64,000 nt of DNA from Limonium bicolor. Its lineage: Eukaryota; Streptophyta; Magnoliopsida; Caryophyllales; Plumbaginaceae. Position 1 is the stretch's first letter, and every line of letters starts with the position of its first letter. The notes below the pieces were generated by a model that had not been told where the DNA came from, ran no database searches, and worked only from the letters and a program-made list of their open reading frames with translations. Below are positions 48,401 through 61,054 of this stretch, in pieces. Location of the stretch: positions 107,641,810-107,705,809 of the forward strand of contig CM041777.1 of assembly GCA_023374045.1 (NCBI GenBank). Reading direction: 5' to 3'. The position numbers were made by a program, and so were the translations under genes.

Positions 48401-51345
48401 ATTAAAAGGATTATGATATATTCTATATTAAACGATGATTTGGAAATTTATCTAAATAATTATCCTTAAGTTTCTTAGAATTAGATAAGCCATATAAAAT
48501 ACATTTATTACCAATATTCAGGATGTGAGTTTACAATTAAGTGAGGTATTTAGTAGTGAGAATTTATAGGAAGGTTTATAAATAGGAATTTGGTACTTAA
48601 AACCTTTGAACCTTTTTATTAGATAAAGCTAAGTTACATAATATTATATTGATATACTTTACGGTAATGTGAAGTAATGATGGGTTATTTGAATATAAAA
48701 TAAGAGAATTTTCATAATAGATTATCTTATTAAATAACTAACAATTTCACTTATGAACCAAATTTAATTCTTGATAAATTCTACTCTATGTAGATATATT
48801 GTCCATCCTAAATACAATAAAGGAAATTAATTTATTAGGTTATTCATTTGCAACCTTAGGTTTTTTTTTAAAAAACAATTTAAACGTATTTAAGGCTTAA
48901 GTTTATGAAGTTTAGTACAAAAGGATTATACATAGTCTATAGAGTGTATGTGTAAAAATAAAACATTTAGGAGATTAAAGGTAAGTAAGGATACATAAAA
49001 GGTTATATTTAAACACCTTATTATATAGGTAATAATAAGCAATAATGTACCTTGTGAATACTAAATGTAAGAGTTCGATAAGTCTAAGTTAACTATAATA
49101 TAGTTGTTTCAATATGAGAGGTAATTCAACATCTTATGACAAGATTATTAGACAGTTATAATGGGAAGTCATTCTGAACTAGGGATATGATAATTGAGTT
49201 TAGTGGCTCAATAAGTTATAATAAATGTATCTACAACATTATGATTCCAATATACAAGATGTAGATCTTAATTAAGTTAAGGGAAAGACTTAATCATAAT
49301 GGGTTGTCTAGTAGATATTGTTTAAATACAAAATCTTTACATTGTGAGATAATAGTATAGTATTCTGAGATGAGTCCATCATAGGTCATAATACAATGTT
49401 TATTCTAAATTGAGAATAAAGGTATTGAGCTTAAGATTATTATTGAAATTCTTAGATTTAATTATATAACATAAACACATTTATGATATAGAGGTCTCAA
49501 AAGTCTTGAATGTGAGGATTGTGGTTAAGTATGAATAAAGTGGATAGGAGTGGGCAATTAGCAAATGTTAATCGAATACATTCCTTGATCCTACCACCTT
49601 GGGCTATACAACGTTCTCAGATAACTCAAAGATTATACATAACATTTAAGTGAGGGCTTAAAAGATAATTGAGACTTTGAAATAAGAGTAAGGAGTTTAT
49701 TTAAGCGTAACATAGGCTACAAGTGATTGATGATAGACTACCTTTAATATTCTTCAGAGTACTGTTGATTGTTTGCGCAAGTTGATTAGAACTGCTACAG
49801 CGTTACCTAGGTACGATTTCTCGTACTCAGCTTGTGGTGTTTTGGACTTTATGGAATGTTCTGTAAGATTTCTCGTACTCAGCTTGTGGTGTTTTGGACT
49901 TTATGGAATGTTCTGTACGATTTCTCGTACTCAGCTTGTTGTGTTTTGGACCTTATGGAATGTTTTGTACGATTTCTCGTACTCGATACTTTTGCTGATG
50001 GACTTTGTGGAATGTTTTGGAACACCAACTGATCTTGAATGGATTTCAAAAGGAAACTGTTTGGGTGACTAACTGAGCTTGCTGTGACTAACTGAGCCTG
50101 TATGTGAAACTTCCTTGGTTATTGGTTCCTCCTATCTAGTTGTTTCACTAGATATTAACTGCCTAGGGTTTACGCTTCTGCACTCTGTAGGACTGAGTGT
50201 TTTGGTATTGCTCTGATGCAGTTAATGATCTAGTGGGGTAACTGGGAATATAGGAAAGTATCTGGTATTGGTAAATTCTTCCTTTGGACTATGGGTATTG
50301 TTTCATCCATGTTCGAGTTTGATCAGCCTAATTGGGAATGGATTCTTTCTATTGGGTATTAATTGTTGAGGGTTTACGCCTCTGCACTCTGTAGGACTGA
50401 GTGTTTTGGTATTGCTCTTGTGCAGTTAATAATCTAATGGGAATATGGGATATGTTAATCTTGGTACTGAGTATGGATTATTTATATTAAGTGGTGCACA
50501 CACTTTTCACCGATGACCGAGAACGGGTCGGTGGCAAGGCGGAGTCTGCTATACCTCGTCCATCTGGACAACTGACAGCGGAGGTCTGTTTACCTCGTCC
50601 TTGTGACAACTGACAGCGGAGGTCTGTTTACCTCGTCCTTGTGACAACTGACTGGCGGTGGGGGCCATCTCTCCCAATTGGTTTATTCCACTCTTGAGCA
50701 TTTTTGTCTATGGGAATCATCTTCTGAAATGGTGGAGACATAAACTGCTACCACGGGTATGGATATTAATGTCACTCCTAGTCCTTTGTGACTACTTAAG
50801 TCTTCCTCTTCTTAACCAAATTGGTTCTAACATCCAATGGATGCTTACTATGTGTGTGACTACTTAAGTTTTCTTGGTTTGGAAGTTCTCTATCTCTATC
50901 TTTGTCTTGTTTTCTCTTCTCTTTAACTTGATTGTTTTGAAGTGCTTTATCTCTGTTTTACTTTTAAGAGTTTGTTTTCATGTTACTGTTTATTTTGAAG
51001 AGTTATGTTTTTTATAGTTTCTTTTTGGAGAATTGTACCAGTTCCATTCCAGGGAACTGACCCGCCCCTCTCGGGGTGGGCTGCTTGGTTTCATTTTGCA
51101 GGTACAAATTGACTTACAGGTGGCCACGACGAGCATGAGTGATTGGGATGGGATTAGGTCTATGGAGAGCAAATGTGTTTTATTGTTGTTATGTTTTTGT
51201 TAAGTTTTCTCGAAGTTCAGACCGTAACTTAGTTAATTGTAAAGGTTGTAATTGGTGAGGTTGGTACCGGGTGTTTGGAGCCCGATGGTCTGTAGCACCT
51301 TTAGTTTATTTTCCGCTGTTGTTTTATTATTATAGGGGTGTTACA
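45410..51345 (+). repeat. Element A 3' LTR (5936 bp)
   Basis: It is a copy of 37186-43147. Differences include many 1 to 4-base indels and some substitutions. The long (TA)n run of the 5' LTR is here a shorter interrupted tract near 47657-47690. It ends GGGGTGTTACA. Confidence 0.95.
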
Positions 51346-53588
51346 AGGGGAAAGAATGAAACATAGGTTTAACTGAATAGATACAAGAACCAAGAAAGAA
51401 TATGTAGAATGTTGTTTCAGATTTCATTAATATTGTAGTTCTGTATAACTAGTTACATGGGTGTTATGAGTGTGATGTTAGTGTGATAATAAACCCAAAA
51501 CAAACCTGATACATTTCACTAAGTTGATGAAACACCTGGGGAAGGCTATGCATCAGTAGGTACACTGGAAGTGGGATTAAATAAGGTTATGAACAAGAGT
51601 TTTATCTCAGTTTTGAAACCTTTAAGTTTCAGTATGAGTGAATTCCAGAAATATTTGAAGAGTGTTATTGTGTTGATAATGAGCTTGAAACATAGCTAAC
51701 TTAATTATGAAGAGGAGAATACACTTGGGGAAAATTAAATATAAGCTTCAATAAGGGAGAGTTGAAGTCAAGGGAAGAGAGGTACCGATTGTAGGTTGTC
51801 GGTTTCGTTGGGAGATTCTATGTAAGTAGATTGTTGTAGTAGGTTAGTGGTGATGATAAAACTTCATTAAGATGCCTATCTAAGAGGGAATACACTTTAG
51901 GCAAGTTAAAATCCATCTTAGATAAACTTTTTACAAGTTAGTGCCTAAAAATACTCCAAAACATTATTAGAGAAAGAAACCTAATTAACTTGTAAAACGT
52001 CCGTGAGTATGCCCTAGGAGCGAGACAAAGTTTAAGAATAATACTTGGAGAATTCACTAAGGGTTATCACAAGTTAAGCATTTAAAAGATTCACCTAGGG
52101 AGCTTCACATGAAAGCATGAAATAAGTTAGGAAGAATGTCACAACAGTTGCGCATGAAATCATAAAACTGACAAGTTGTTTGAAATAACGTTAGGGTCGT
52201 AACGAACGCCAACCGGGAACCCGTGTGTGAGACGACACTTGCTTCTGATCCAGGTATGGATATGTGTGGTCCGTATGTTGCCGTGTTACATGGCTTGTGT
52301 GTTGTGTGCCTTGTTTGACAATGATCATAAGACTAGCATGAAATTGGATTGCTTGTTATGACTTGTTTATATGCTTGTTACATATATCATTGCTGCATAT
52401 TACTTGCGCGCACACAGTAGTGTAGTCCCTTCTCGTTGATGAAACCTTGAGATGAAACACAACAAATTATGTAAACAAACAAGGAACTATATAAAAGGAA
52501 CACTCCTCTTAAATTATAGAGGACTTCTAACGACACCCACTATGGTGTCGAACTTATAACGATAATGAATAGTAAAATACCAGTTGGTGGAACGCATAGT
52601 GGGGTATTGAGGTGACCCTGCTTTCTCGACGCATGACGCCGGAAATGGAGGATTAGCTATGGAGAAGACGCTCTTCAATATGTGGTGATAAGAGAATTCA
52701 CAAATAAACCTTAAAGAATCAAGGAAAGATTAGCACCTACAAGATATGGTCACGGGACTTAACTATATCCCTAGACCTGGTGCAAGAGGAGAGAAAGAGG
52801 ATACACTTTATGGGAACTTTATGGGAACAAGAGAAAAGGAATGAAAACACACAACGCTCGAATGTTCCCATAGTGAGGATCATTGGTATAAAATACCTAT
52901 GCGCACGTTTTATTAGTTACATGATTGCTGTTGCTATACTAGCAACTTGTTGTGCTTGGTTGCGTGTTTGATGTTGCTATGATGCCAGCATGTTATGCTT
53001 GGTTGCTTGTTTTCTAATGCCTTGCTACCTTGAAGTGTGTATGATATTATGATGTGTTGTGGTGTGCTTTACTGCTTTATTATAGCATGTAATTTGACTT
53101 AATAATATTCGATCAAGTAGTCGTGTAGCCTGGCAACATACGGGCTACACATATTCATACTCAGCATAGTTTTGTTGAGTCCTTTATTTTAACAGGTGAT
53201 CAGCTGGAACGTGTCGGAGCGTAGGTGAAGGACTATCATGGGGGTAGTCTATCTGGGCAAGACTTTTAAGTAGAATGTTTAAAGGTATGGGTTGTGACTA
53301 TGTAGCACTAAACCCTGGATGTACGTGTCAGTTTGTGTTGTTTAATTAAGTACTTATGCTGTAGACTTTTGGTACTTGGTTGTATTTCATGTCGTACTTG
53401 GATTTGGTTAAGGTTTTTAATTCCAGTCATTCGGACCGTAACTTGGTGTTGGTAGTGTGATTATGTCAACCACGTGGGTGGTTGACGTCTGTGGCACCCG
53501 GATGGAGTTGCAAATCCGCTGCATATACTTAACGTGATATCGTTAGGCATTGTTTGTACTGTTGTTGAGTTTAATCGGGGGTGTTATA

Positions 53589-54119
53589 AGTTAATTGTAG
53601 TAGAAATCTAGGTTTACATTGTCTTCCCTTAGATGAACAAAACAACCATATATAACGAAATAAACAAGATAAAAGCACGATAGAATATTACAATTGGAAA
53701 AAGAAAAACTTAATTTGGGTTGTGGGAGGATACTAGATCTCCCCAAGTCTATTGAATCTCACGCTGCTTCTCCAATCGACTAGCGAAATAAATACAAGAG
53801 AGTTACTTCATATTGGTGTGGTGTAATTAATCTCGCATTAATCATGTCATTAAAAAAGCTAATCATACTTTTGTACTTCTAAACATATATTCTAAACGAG
53901 GAACCAATGACCGAGAAATAAGATGGTTGGGCACCAAGCAACGATCCCAGGAAGTTGGATTTCCCCGATTGGAAATCTCGGTCCCAAAGCGAAGGCTAAA
54001 CATGAAACTAGTCGACCAGAATCAGCCAGCTACGTAGAGCACTCATGACCTAGTACGCATGACGCTGACATTCTATCTCATGAGTCTCGTCAGACAACTT
54101 GTCTTCAACAATTGCACAT
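53589..54119. other. Flank of element D, no recognisable feature
   Basis: No frame, repeat or motif on either strand could be assigned. This may be the sequence that D and F inserted into. Confidence 0.4.
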
Positions 54120-54877
54120 TGTTGCGCAAAATATATATAATATAAATTGCAAACTATGGACAAGTACATCTAATCGGTGTAGTACTAAAAGTTTTATCCA
54201 CAAGGACTTGAAAACTATCTAGCTTCTTATTAGTTTAGCAATGTACATAAATATATATACAAAAATGTGCAATAATTTAAATTTTAGGGTTTTGCTTGTT
54301 TTGTGATATAAAAGGAAATGAAATAAAGCAGTAAAACTAAAATGTCTACCTAAGACATGTGTACCCCTAGATGATTGTAATCACTTAAATCACCCAAACA
54401 TGTCCTTAATATCATTTCACTCTAGTAGTTTATTAGAACTAATATTATGAATCTCCAAATCATGGTTAATTCAAATCTTACTTAGCTAAATGCACCTTTT
54501 AATTCGAAGTAGGTTCAAGTCACTAGATAGAATTAATCACAAGTTCTCAATAATAGTGAAAGGATTCACCAACTAATTAAGGAGGTAAAAGGTAGGGATT
54601 CTCACTCTCTGGGTCACGATTCCTAACTCAAAAACCACATATTGCTAGGAATCTCCATAAAAGTAGTAGATCAAGCTAAAGCATTCAATAAGCTTTAGAA
54701 AAAGAAAACAACTATATTAAGTGAAATAAGGTATTACGAGCATGTTTGGGGATTCAGGGTGTAACCCTCATCCAAGGTACAAAATAAGAATACTCAAACA
54801 GTCAAAATGTAAAAGAGGAGAAAAGGAAGAGACATAGTCATGGATGAAGAGAGAAAGCTTCAACAGAGGTAGAGCCC

Positions 54878-54975
54878 TATCCTTCTTCTTCTTCTTCTTC
54901 TTTTTTTCTTCCTTTCTCTTTTCCCTTCTTTCCCCTTTTCTTTCTTTCTTTTCTCTATTTTGTTTCTACCGAAGT
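54878..54975 (+). repeat. CTT/CT-rich low-complexity tract in LTR F
   Basis: This is a run of CTT repeats followed by T-rich and CCTT-rich sequence. On the element's own strand it is a GA-rich tract, at the same relative place as the purine tract in C's LTRs. An 82-codon Phe/Ser frame over it is an artefact of the repeat. Confidence 0.75.
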
Positions 54976-55047
54976 CTACACTCTTTCTTTCTTTTATCTA
55001 GCGATTCTACAGTGTTTTGGTCTAGCCCGGGATTGTGTCTTGGAGTT

Positions 55048-55550
55048 AGGGGTTTCAAAATCTGGTTTCAGGTCAGGTTAAACTCAACCTGAACCTGACC
55101 CAAAAATAGTTTAGGTCAACCCGAACATGACCCAAACCCCGAGCGGGTTATATTTCTTCAACCCGAACCCGGAGTGGGTTGACCTGAACCCGACCTATTT
55201 TTAAAATTCTATTTTATTTTTAAAATTTTGGATTATTTAATAATTAAATATCACTATAATGTTAATTATTTATTATGTACTATATTTAATCATAAGTTGT
55301 AGATTAAATGTTTAATTTAGTCATAAATTAAACATTAAACACTAATTAAGTCATTAAATATGACATATTTTATTTTTAATTAAATTTTTTCCGGGTTACG
55401 GGTTGGTGGGTTCAAACCAAACCCAAAACGGGTTTCAATGACCCAACCTGACCTGAAACTATTTTTGGGTCAAAAATCTTAACCCGATCCCAGCTTTTTA
55501 TGGATCAGTTTCTGGTCAGGTTTTGGGCTCAGGTCAAGATTGACATCCCT
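55048..55550. mobile_element. MITE-like insert with imperfect terminal inverted repeats
   Basis: The left end AGGGGTTTCAAAATC faces a right end whose reverse complement begins AGGGATGTCAATCTTG. Inside both ends there are many copies of GGTCAGG/ACCCGAACCC-type words in both orientations around an AT-rich centre. This is a common look for plant hAT-type MITEs. No target duplication was found, so the class is uncertain. Confidence 0.55.
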
Positions 55551-56191
55551 ATCTAGGACACATACCTGGACCAGCTAATGTGGTGTGTCCTAGGTGGCTT
55601 CTTCATCTCAAGTCCGGGTTTGTACACTCGAAGTACACCCGAACCCACATGCCAGAATACCCGTTTCACCCACATAAACTTGGGTACAAGAATCTGTCTA
55701 GGGAGAAGGCTCGAACCAAACTATGTTAAAGGTAGTAGCCTGCTTCTAAGGTTGATCCGGGTTTGTTTCTAGGGATACATTCACGGACCAAACCCTAAAA
55801 AAAGTTAGTAGCTTTACCAAAGGGTTGGTTTGGGTATGTTTTACGGACACAAACCCGGACCAACTCTCAAATTCACTAGCTAGAATGATCATTTTGCTCC
55901 CGTTTGGTCCCGCCATAATCCTTAACCTCTTGACATGCGCTCCGAGACCTCGTCCACATACCCAAACAACCTTAATTCTTGGCAACAAAATCTATTTGCG
56001 TCTTCCTTGCATACTTCTTTTTGACTACTTTTCTCATAGTTAAGTTATCCTTAAGTGAACAACAAAAGTGTAAGAACATCAATAAAACACAAAGCTTAAG
56101 GAAAACTATCTAAAGTGGAGAAATGAGCATGATAAACATGATAAAGCACATGAAATGAACCCTTAAAACATGCTTATTTATTCACTCATCA

Positions 56192-57580
56192 CACGCCCCC
56201 TTGACACATCATTAAATACCTAAAGATTGATCTGTCCTTTTCTTGATTAACGGGTAACTAGGCAAGCGAAAGAAGATTCGTTCCCAACATGGGCCATCTT
56301 GGGTGATGCCAGCCCTACTCCCGTCGAGATACGCGATTGGAAAAAAGAAAATAAAGCATAGTTTTTTGGCTATCAAGATCGTGCTATATACCGCCGTCGC
56401 AAAAAACCAATTATAATAAAGCACGATTTTGAACCGTGCTTTATATTAGAAAAATAAAGCACAGTTTAACCAAATCATGTTTTATAATAGGTCAAGAAAC
56501 TGCGAAATCAATGACAATAAAGCACTGTTATCCCTATAAATAGTGCTTTATCTGGATACAACAAAGCATTGTTTACTGCAGGTACCATCATTTATAATTT
56601 TGGCGTTCTGTTATTGGTGGGTCTTTTAGATAACATAAATCATGATTTTCTTAGACGTTGTCTTACACAACCACACAAAAATAGTGTTGGAAACAATTAT
56701 ATAAGGTTATGTAGTCGATGGAAACGTTTATAAAATATCGTGGATACGTAAAAACCAAGATTAATTAATATGTAAAATTGACTTCAACGACTCAATTAAT
56801 CATTTCCAAACATTTATATCATTCTATCATAATTTTGTTTGTTTTTTAATTATTAGATTTTTTTTACAAAATAGTAATATTATGTATATAAGTTTTAATT
56901 TTTATTTAAAAATATGTAAATTGAAATATTTATTGGATGTCAAAATTTTATTTTTCTTAGTTAGGGTTTTTACTATTAATTAACTACTCATAGTAAGATA
57001 AGCTTAGGGAATAGTATAAAATGAAAATTTAAATTTTTTGATAACATTTTATATACTTTTAAACTTACATAGGTATGCTTAATATATGATATTTAATCAT
57101 TAATTTGTTTAAATTTTTGTGTATATTTAATATTTGAGATTTAGTAATTTTATTTCAATTTTACATATATTTTAGTTATTTTTTATAATTTTTACTTAAT
57201 TAAATATTTCTTTGTAGTATTCTAACTATTTTTCATGTAACGTTTCATAAAATGCCAATGAATAATAAAAGTGGCATATTTTAAACTTGAAACATGGCCT
57301 ACAACATCAAGGGGTAAAATAATAATTATTCAAGATCACTTCATAGATTAGGGGTATCTATGGGTATATTTTGAATTTTCTAAAAGAAAAAAAAGTTCGG
57401 TACGGTTCTACCTGGTCTATTTGTGATCAGATGTGAAATATAGTTGTCAAAATAAAACAGAAAAAAAATAGTAACACTGGTGTTGAAATTGATGTGAATC
57501 GTTAGATAAAGCTTTATTATAAAGTAGAATAAAATAAAAGATATTATGAGATTCACAATGTAATTGATGAATAGCCATTT
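56192..57580. other. Non-coding stretch with inverted AAAGCACGGTT-like motifs
   Basis: Between 56350 and 56580 the motif ATAAAGCAC(G/A)NTT and its inverse (ACCGTGCTTTAT) recur about six times, in one place as a 29-bp palindrome. This resembles subterminal repeats of CACTA-type DNA transposons, but no transposon ends or transposase were seen. The rest is AT-rich and featureless. Confidence 0.4.
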
Positions 57581-57589
57581 GTATCGTAC

Positions 57590-58025
57590 CTACGCTCGCG
57601 TTGGAGTACAGCGGGGATTTGGTGACGGAAGCGAAATTTCCGTCCACGACAGATGTTATTATAGCCACTGATATTTTTGTTTCTTTTGGTATGAATCTGA
57701 ATCGTACAATCTTATATATGTGTAAATGGAGGATGCGCACGTCATGTGTTCATTTTACTTTCGGAAGCAGAAAGACATAGTTCCAAACTTCTTTAAAATA
57801 AAGTGTATAGTAATATTTCAGGAAGGAGGGATATATCACAGTTTTTTTCTTTCTTAAAATAAATAAATAGAAAAAAAAATCAATATTTCATTGTCTTGTA
57901 TAAGTATAATGTGTTTTACTTTGAAAAGTCTTTTTTTAATTTATGAACTTTTGAAATTGGTTTAAAATAAAAATAAAAACTATTACGGAGGGGCTTTGGT
58001 GACCGAGAGGAAATTTCCGTCGTGT
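57590..58025. repeat. TTTCCGTC / GACGGAA palindromic motifs, left cluster
   Basis: GGTGACGGAAGCGAAATTTCC at 57620 and a relative at 57990 resemble a block at 61120 on the far side of the tandem arrays. Similar CCGTCACCGACGG motifs are subterminal in some plant DNA transposons. Boundaries were not found. Confidence 0.4.
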
Positions 58026-58480
58026 GAGGGACGAATTCATGGTCTTACATTTTTTAATCGTTTTTCTAGATCTAATCTAAACCGTTGAACTATCTTCGTT
58101 ATTATAGTAGCAATCCATATTATTTTTGTCGCAGATGAACATTTTTTTAAGCCAAATTCTTATCCAAACAGTGTCTTTTTTTTTCATGCGCGTGATTACC
58201 AAGAATTTGTTTTTTTTAGTTTTTATTCTTATTTTCCTTTATCATAAAAAATTTAAATTGTTATAACTTTTAATATAAAAATCCAAAATAAAAAATTTAT
58301 ATCATTGTTCCCCTAAATTCAAGCTATTCAAAATAAGACCAGTCATGGATATGTTTTGACAACTTTTAAAATATATATATTTTTACATGTATACTATGAT
58401 ACACTAAATTGATAATATGATTCATTAATTTTGTATTATGAATAATTAAAAATGATATCATGATTCATTAAGTAATAAGT

Positions 58481-59760
58481 GGTGAATTCGACGTTTTTAG
58501 CTTTCCTATGGTGGGTTTTAGGGTGTTTTGGGGTAGGGCAATCTATTTGGAATTTGTTCTGTACTTTATATTGTAGCAACTAACTCGACAGGTTTTTAGG
58601 GTTTGTGGTATCGGGTTTAGGGTCGTTAGACCCTAAAGCCGCCACTACAAACCCTAAAAATGTCTTTGACGTTTTTAGCTTTCCTAGGGTGGTTTTTGGG
58701 GTGTTTTGGGTGGTAGGGTAATCTTTTTGGAATTTGTTCTGTACTTTATATTGTAGCAACTAACTCGACAGGTTTTTAGGGTTTGTGGTAGCGGGTTTAG
58801 GGTCGTTAGACCCTTAACCCGTCACTGCAAACCCTAAAAATGCCTTCGACGTTTTTAGCTATCATAGGGTGGGTTTTGGGGGTTTGGGGGGGGGGGGGGT
58901 AGGGTAATCTATTTGGAAACCGTTCTATACTTTACATTGTTGCAACTAACTCGACAGATTTTTAGGGTTTGTGGTCGCAAGTTTAGGGTCGTTAGACCCT
59001 AAATCCACCACTATAAACCCTAAAAATGCCTTCGATGTTTTTAGCTATCCTAGGGTGGGTTTTGGGGGTACGGTAATCTTTTTGGAATTTTTTCTATACT
59101 TTATATTGTAGCAACTAACTCGACAGGTTTTTAGGGTTTGTGGTAGCGGGTTTAGGGTCGTTAGACCCTAAACCTTTCACTACAAACCCTAAAAATGCCT
59201 TCGACGTTTTTAGCTATCCTAGGGTGGGTTTTGGGGGGTAGGGTAATCTATTTGGAATATGTCTCATACTTTATATGGTAGCAACTAACTCGACAGGTTT
59301 TTAGGGATTGTGATAGCGGGTTTAAGGTCATTAGACCTTAAACCCGCCACTGCAAACCCTAAAAATGCCTTCAACATTTTTAGCTATCCTAGGGTGGGTT
59401 TTGGGGTGTTTTGGGGGGTAGGGTAATCTATTTGGAATTTATTTCATACTTTATATGGTAGCAACTAACTCGACAGGTTTTTAGGGTTTATGGTAGCGGG
59501 TTTAGGGTCGTTATACCCTAAACCCGCCACTGCAAACCCTAAAAATGCCTTCGACGTTTTTAGCTATCCTAGGGTGGGTTTTGGGTGGTAGGGTAATCTA
59601 TTTGGAAACCGTTCTATACTTTACATTGTAGCAACTAACTCGACAGGTTTTTAGGGTTTGTGGTTGCGGGTTTAGGGTCGTTGGAACCTAATCTCGCCAC
59701 TACAAACCCTAAAAATGCCTTCGACGTTTTTAGCTTTCGTAGGGTAGATTTTTGATTGTA
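58481..59760 (+). repeat. Tandem array of about 180-bp units with telomere-like hairpins
   Basis: Unit starts (the GACGTTTTTAGCT word or variants) fall near 58489, 58668, 58849, 59033, 59203, 59374, 59556 and 59723, giving seven units plus part of an eighth. Each unit holds a long inverted repeat whose arms include TTTTTAGGGTTTGTGG and GGGTTTAGGGTC on one side and their complements on the other, around GTTA. Unit five has paired changes (AAGGTC with GACCTT) that keep the stem. A G run of 12 lies near 58887-58898. Confidence 0.9.
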
Positions 59761-59819
59761 TGGCTATTTTGAAGTCGGTCTATACTTTATATTGTCATGA
59801 CTGACTCGATAGATTTTCA

Positions 59820-60450
59820 CACCACAATTATATATAACGTTTCCATGATTTATATTTAAAGGTGTCCACGAGTTCATATAAACGTTTCCGCATTATTATA
59901 TAAACGTTTCCATGTTTTTATATAAATGTTTCCACGTTTCTACGATTCCATAATTATTTATCTTTTCCATGCCACAATTACTTATAAACGTTTCCACGAC
60001 ATGATTACATATAAACATTTTCATTATTATATATGAATGTTTCCATGCTGCAATTATATATAACGTTTCCACGATGTATATATAAATGTATCCGGGAGTT
60101 CGGATAAACGTTTCCACCTTTTTATTTAAACATTTTCGCTTTGTTAGATATATGTTTCCACATTTTTATATAAACGTTTCCACGTTTACGATTCCATGAT
60201 TATATATAACGTTTCCACGCCATGATTACATATAAACATTTCCACTATCTGATTACATATAAACAATTTTCATAATTATATATGAATGTTTCCTCTCCAC
60301 GATTACATATAACGTTTCCACGATTTATATATAAACGTTTCCAAGTCATGATTACATATATACGCTTACCCCATTATATATTCCATGCCACAATTATATA
60401 TAACGTTTCTACGCCACGATTATATATACACGTTTCCACACAATTAAGTA
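59820..60450. repeat. Degenerate minisatellite of ATATAAACGTTTCCACG units
   Basis: More than twenty copies of a 25 to 35-bp unit built on TATATAAACGTTTCCA, with CACGATTA or CATGATTA linkers, vary strongly in length. Isolated relatives occur near 61955-62010 and 62220-62310. Frames across it in either direction are repeat by-products. Confidence 0.85.
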
Positions 60451-60650
60451 TAACGATTACACCGTTTAAATTTATACATTACTTAGGCTTTTTCCCATTG
60501 GGTTTTGCCTAAGGAGGTTTATAGTTAATTAATATATCACTTTTTACATCACAATTAAGTATAACGATTACACCGTTTAAATTTATACATCACTTAGGTT
60601 TTTTTCCACTAGGTTTTGCCTAAGGAGGTTTATATATACACGTTTCCGCA
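60440..60650 (+). repeat. Direct duplication of about 90 bp with a copia-LTR-like word
   Basis: AATTAAGTATAACGATTACA and the following 70 bases occur at about 60441-60524 and 60553-60637. Each copy contains TTTTTCCCATTGGGTTTTGCC or a close variant with CTAAGGAGGTTT, a word typical of plant copia LTR 3' parts. It may be a fragment of such an LTR. Confidence 0.5.
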
Positions 60651-60884
60651 CAATTATTTTTACGTTTAAAGTTTTATAAAAAATATTATACATCACTTTT
60701 TAAATTTAGAAATTATAAATATTAGCTTAGTATTTTTATATTAATAATTTTTAAATTTTATAATTAATTAATATATTTTGAATTGTTATGCTCCATTTTT
60801 ACATATATACATAAACAACGTATATATTAGAAAAATGATAAAATAATGATATTCTAACATTAACGAAATAAATAACTAAAACAA

Positions 60885-60975
60885 ATACGGACCACATACA
60901 AGCATGTGAGATGTGTAATAAAAAAATACGGACCACATACAAGCATGTATGTGAGATGTGTAATAAAAAAATAAA
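60885..60975 (+). repeat. Short direct duplication (about 50 bp)
   Basis: ATACGGACCACATACAAGCA and the following GTGAGATGTGTAATAAAAAAA occur twice in tandem, the second copy with a four-base expansion. Confidence 0.8.
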
Positions 60976-61054
60976 AACAAAATGGAACATCCTAGGACAT
61001 AGTCACCTAATCCACTCCCAACTACAGCTCACGTGGGTGCTGAGATTAAAAAAA

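Larger units (their letters stand above)
37186..51345 (+). mobile_element. Element A: LARD-like retrotransposon with 6-kb LTRs, complete, inserted in D
   Basis: It begins TGAAATACCCC and ends GGGGTGTTACA. AGGGG flanks it (37181-37185 and 51346-51350), and the empty site is visible in the D 5' LTR at about 785. LTRs of 5962 and 5936 bp enclose only 2262 bp. The Met-tRNA primer site and TTTTAAGGGGG PPT place it with B and D. No gag or pol frame exists, so it is a non-autonomous element in which 84 percent of the length is LTR. LTR copies are very similar, so insertion is more recent than D. Confidence 0.95.
1..53588 (+). mobile_element. Element D: LARD-like Ty3/gypsy retrotransposon, host of all nested insertions (5' end outside window)
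   Basis: The sequence from 1 to 2327 reappears from 36404 onward, and 22267-22957 reappears at about 52900-53588, so these are the two LTRs of one element. The 5' LTR is followed by a Met-tRNA primer site and the 3' LTR is preceded by a polypurine tract at 28190-28197. After removing insertions, the 3' LTR is about 5.97 kb and the internal region 5.2 kb, so the element was roughly 17 kb. LTR copies differ mostly by substitutions (early examples are C/T and A/G changes), making D the oldest member of the nest. The left end and 5' TSD lie outside the window. Coding capacity is limited to a gag remnant. Confidence 0.9.
28203..53588 (+). repeat. Element D 3' LTR with four insertions
   Basis: It begins TGAAACACCCC and ends GGGGGTGTTATA. 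Removing solo LTR E (with the TRIM), the foldback MULE and element A, each with one TSD copy, leaves about 5.97 kb. The part from 36404 on matches the 5' LTR in this window; the first 2.9 kb has no partner here. The start call rests on the PPT and the TG end. Confidence 0.85.
54120..56191 (-). mobile_element. LTR F: minus-strand LTR related to element C, with a MITE-like insert
   Basis: Read on the minus strand, it starts TGATGAGTG and shares the following AAGCATGTTTTA and CTCATTTCTCCAC words with C. Its other end carries ATAGTTTTCAAGTCC..GTGGAT and ends TTTTGCGCAACA. It is 2072 bp, or about 1.57 kb without the insert, close to C's LTR length. A PPT-like AAGGGGGCGTG precedes its start (56203-56192), so it is a 3' LTR whose internal region lay to the right and is now lost or unrecognisable. 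Confidence 0.75.

Noticed and set aside
54844..55092. 82-codon Phe/Ser-rich frame
   Set aside because: It is produced by the CTT repeat in LTR F and runs into the MITE.
58481..59760. Interstitial telomere
   Set aside because: TTTAGGG words occur only within the inverted arms of a 180-bp unit and are not in tandem with each other.
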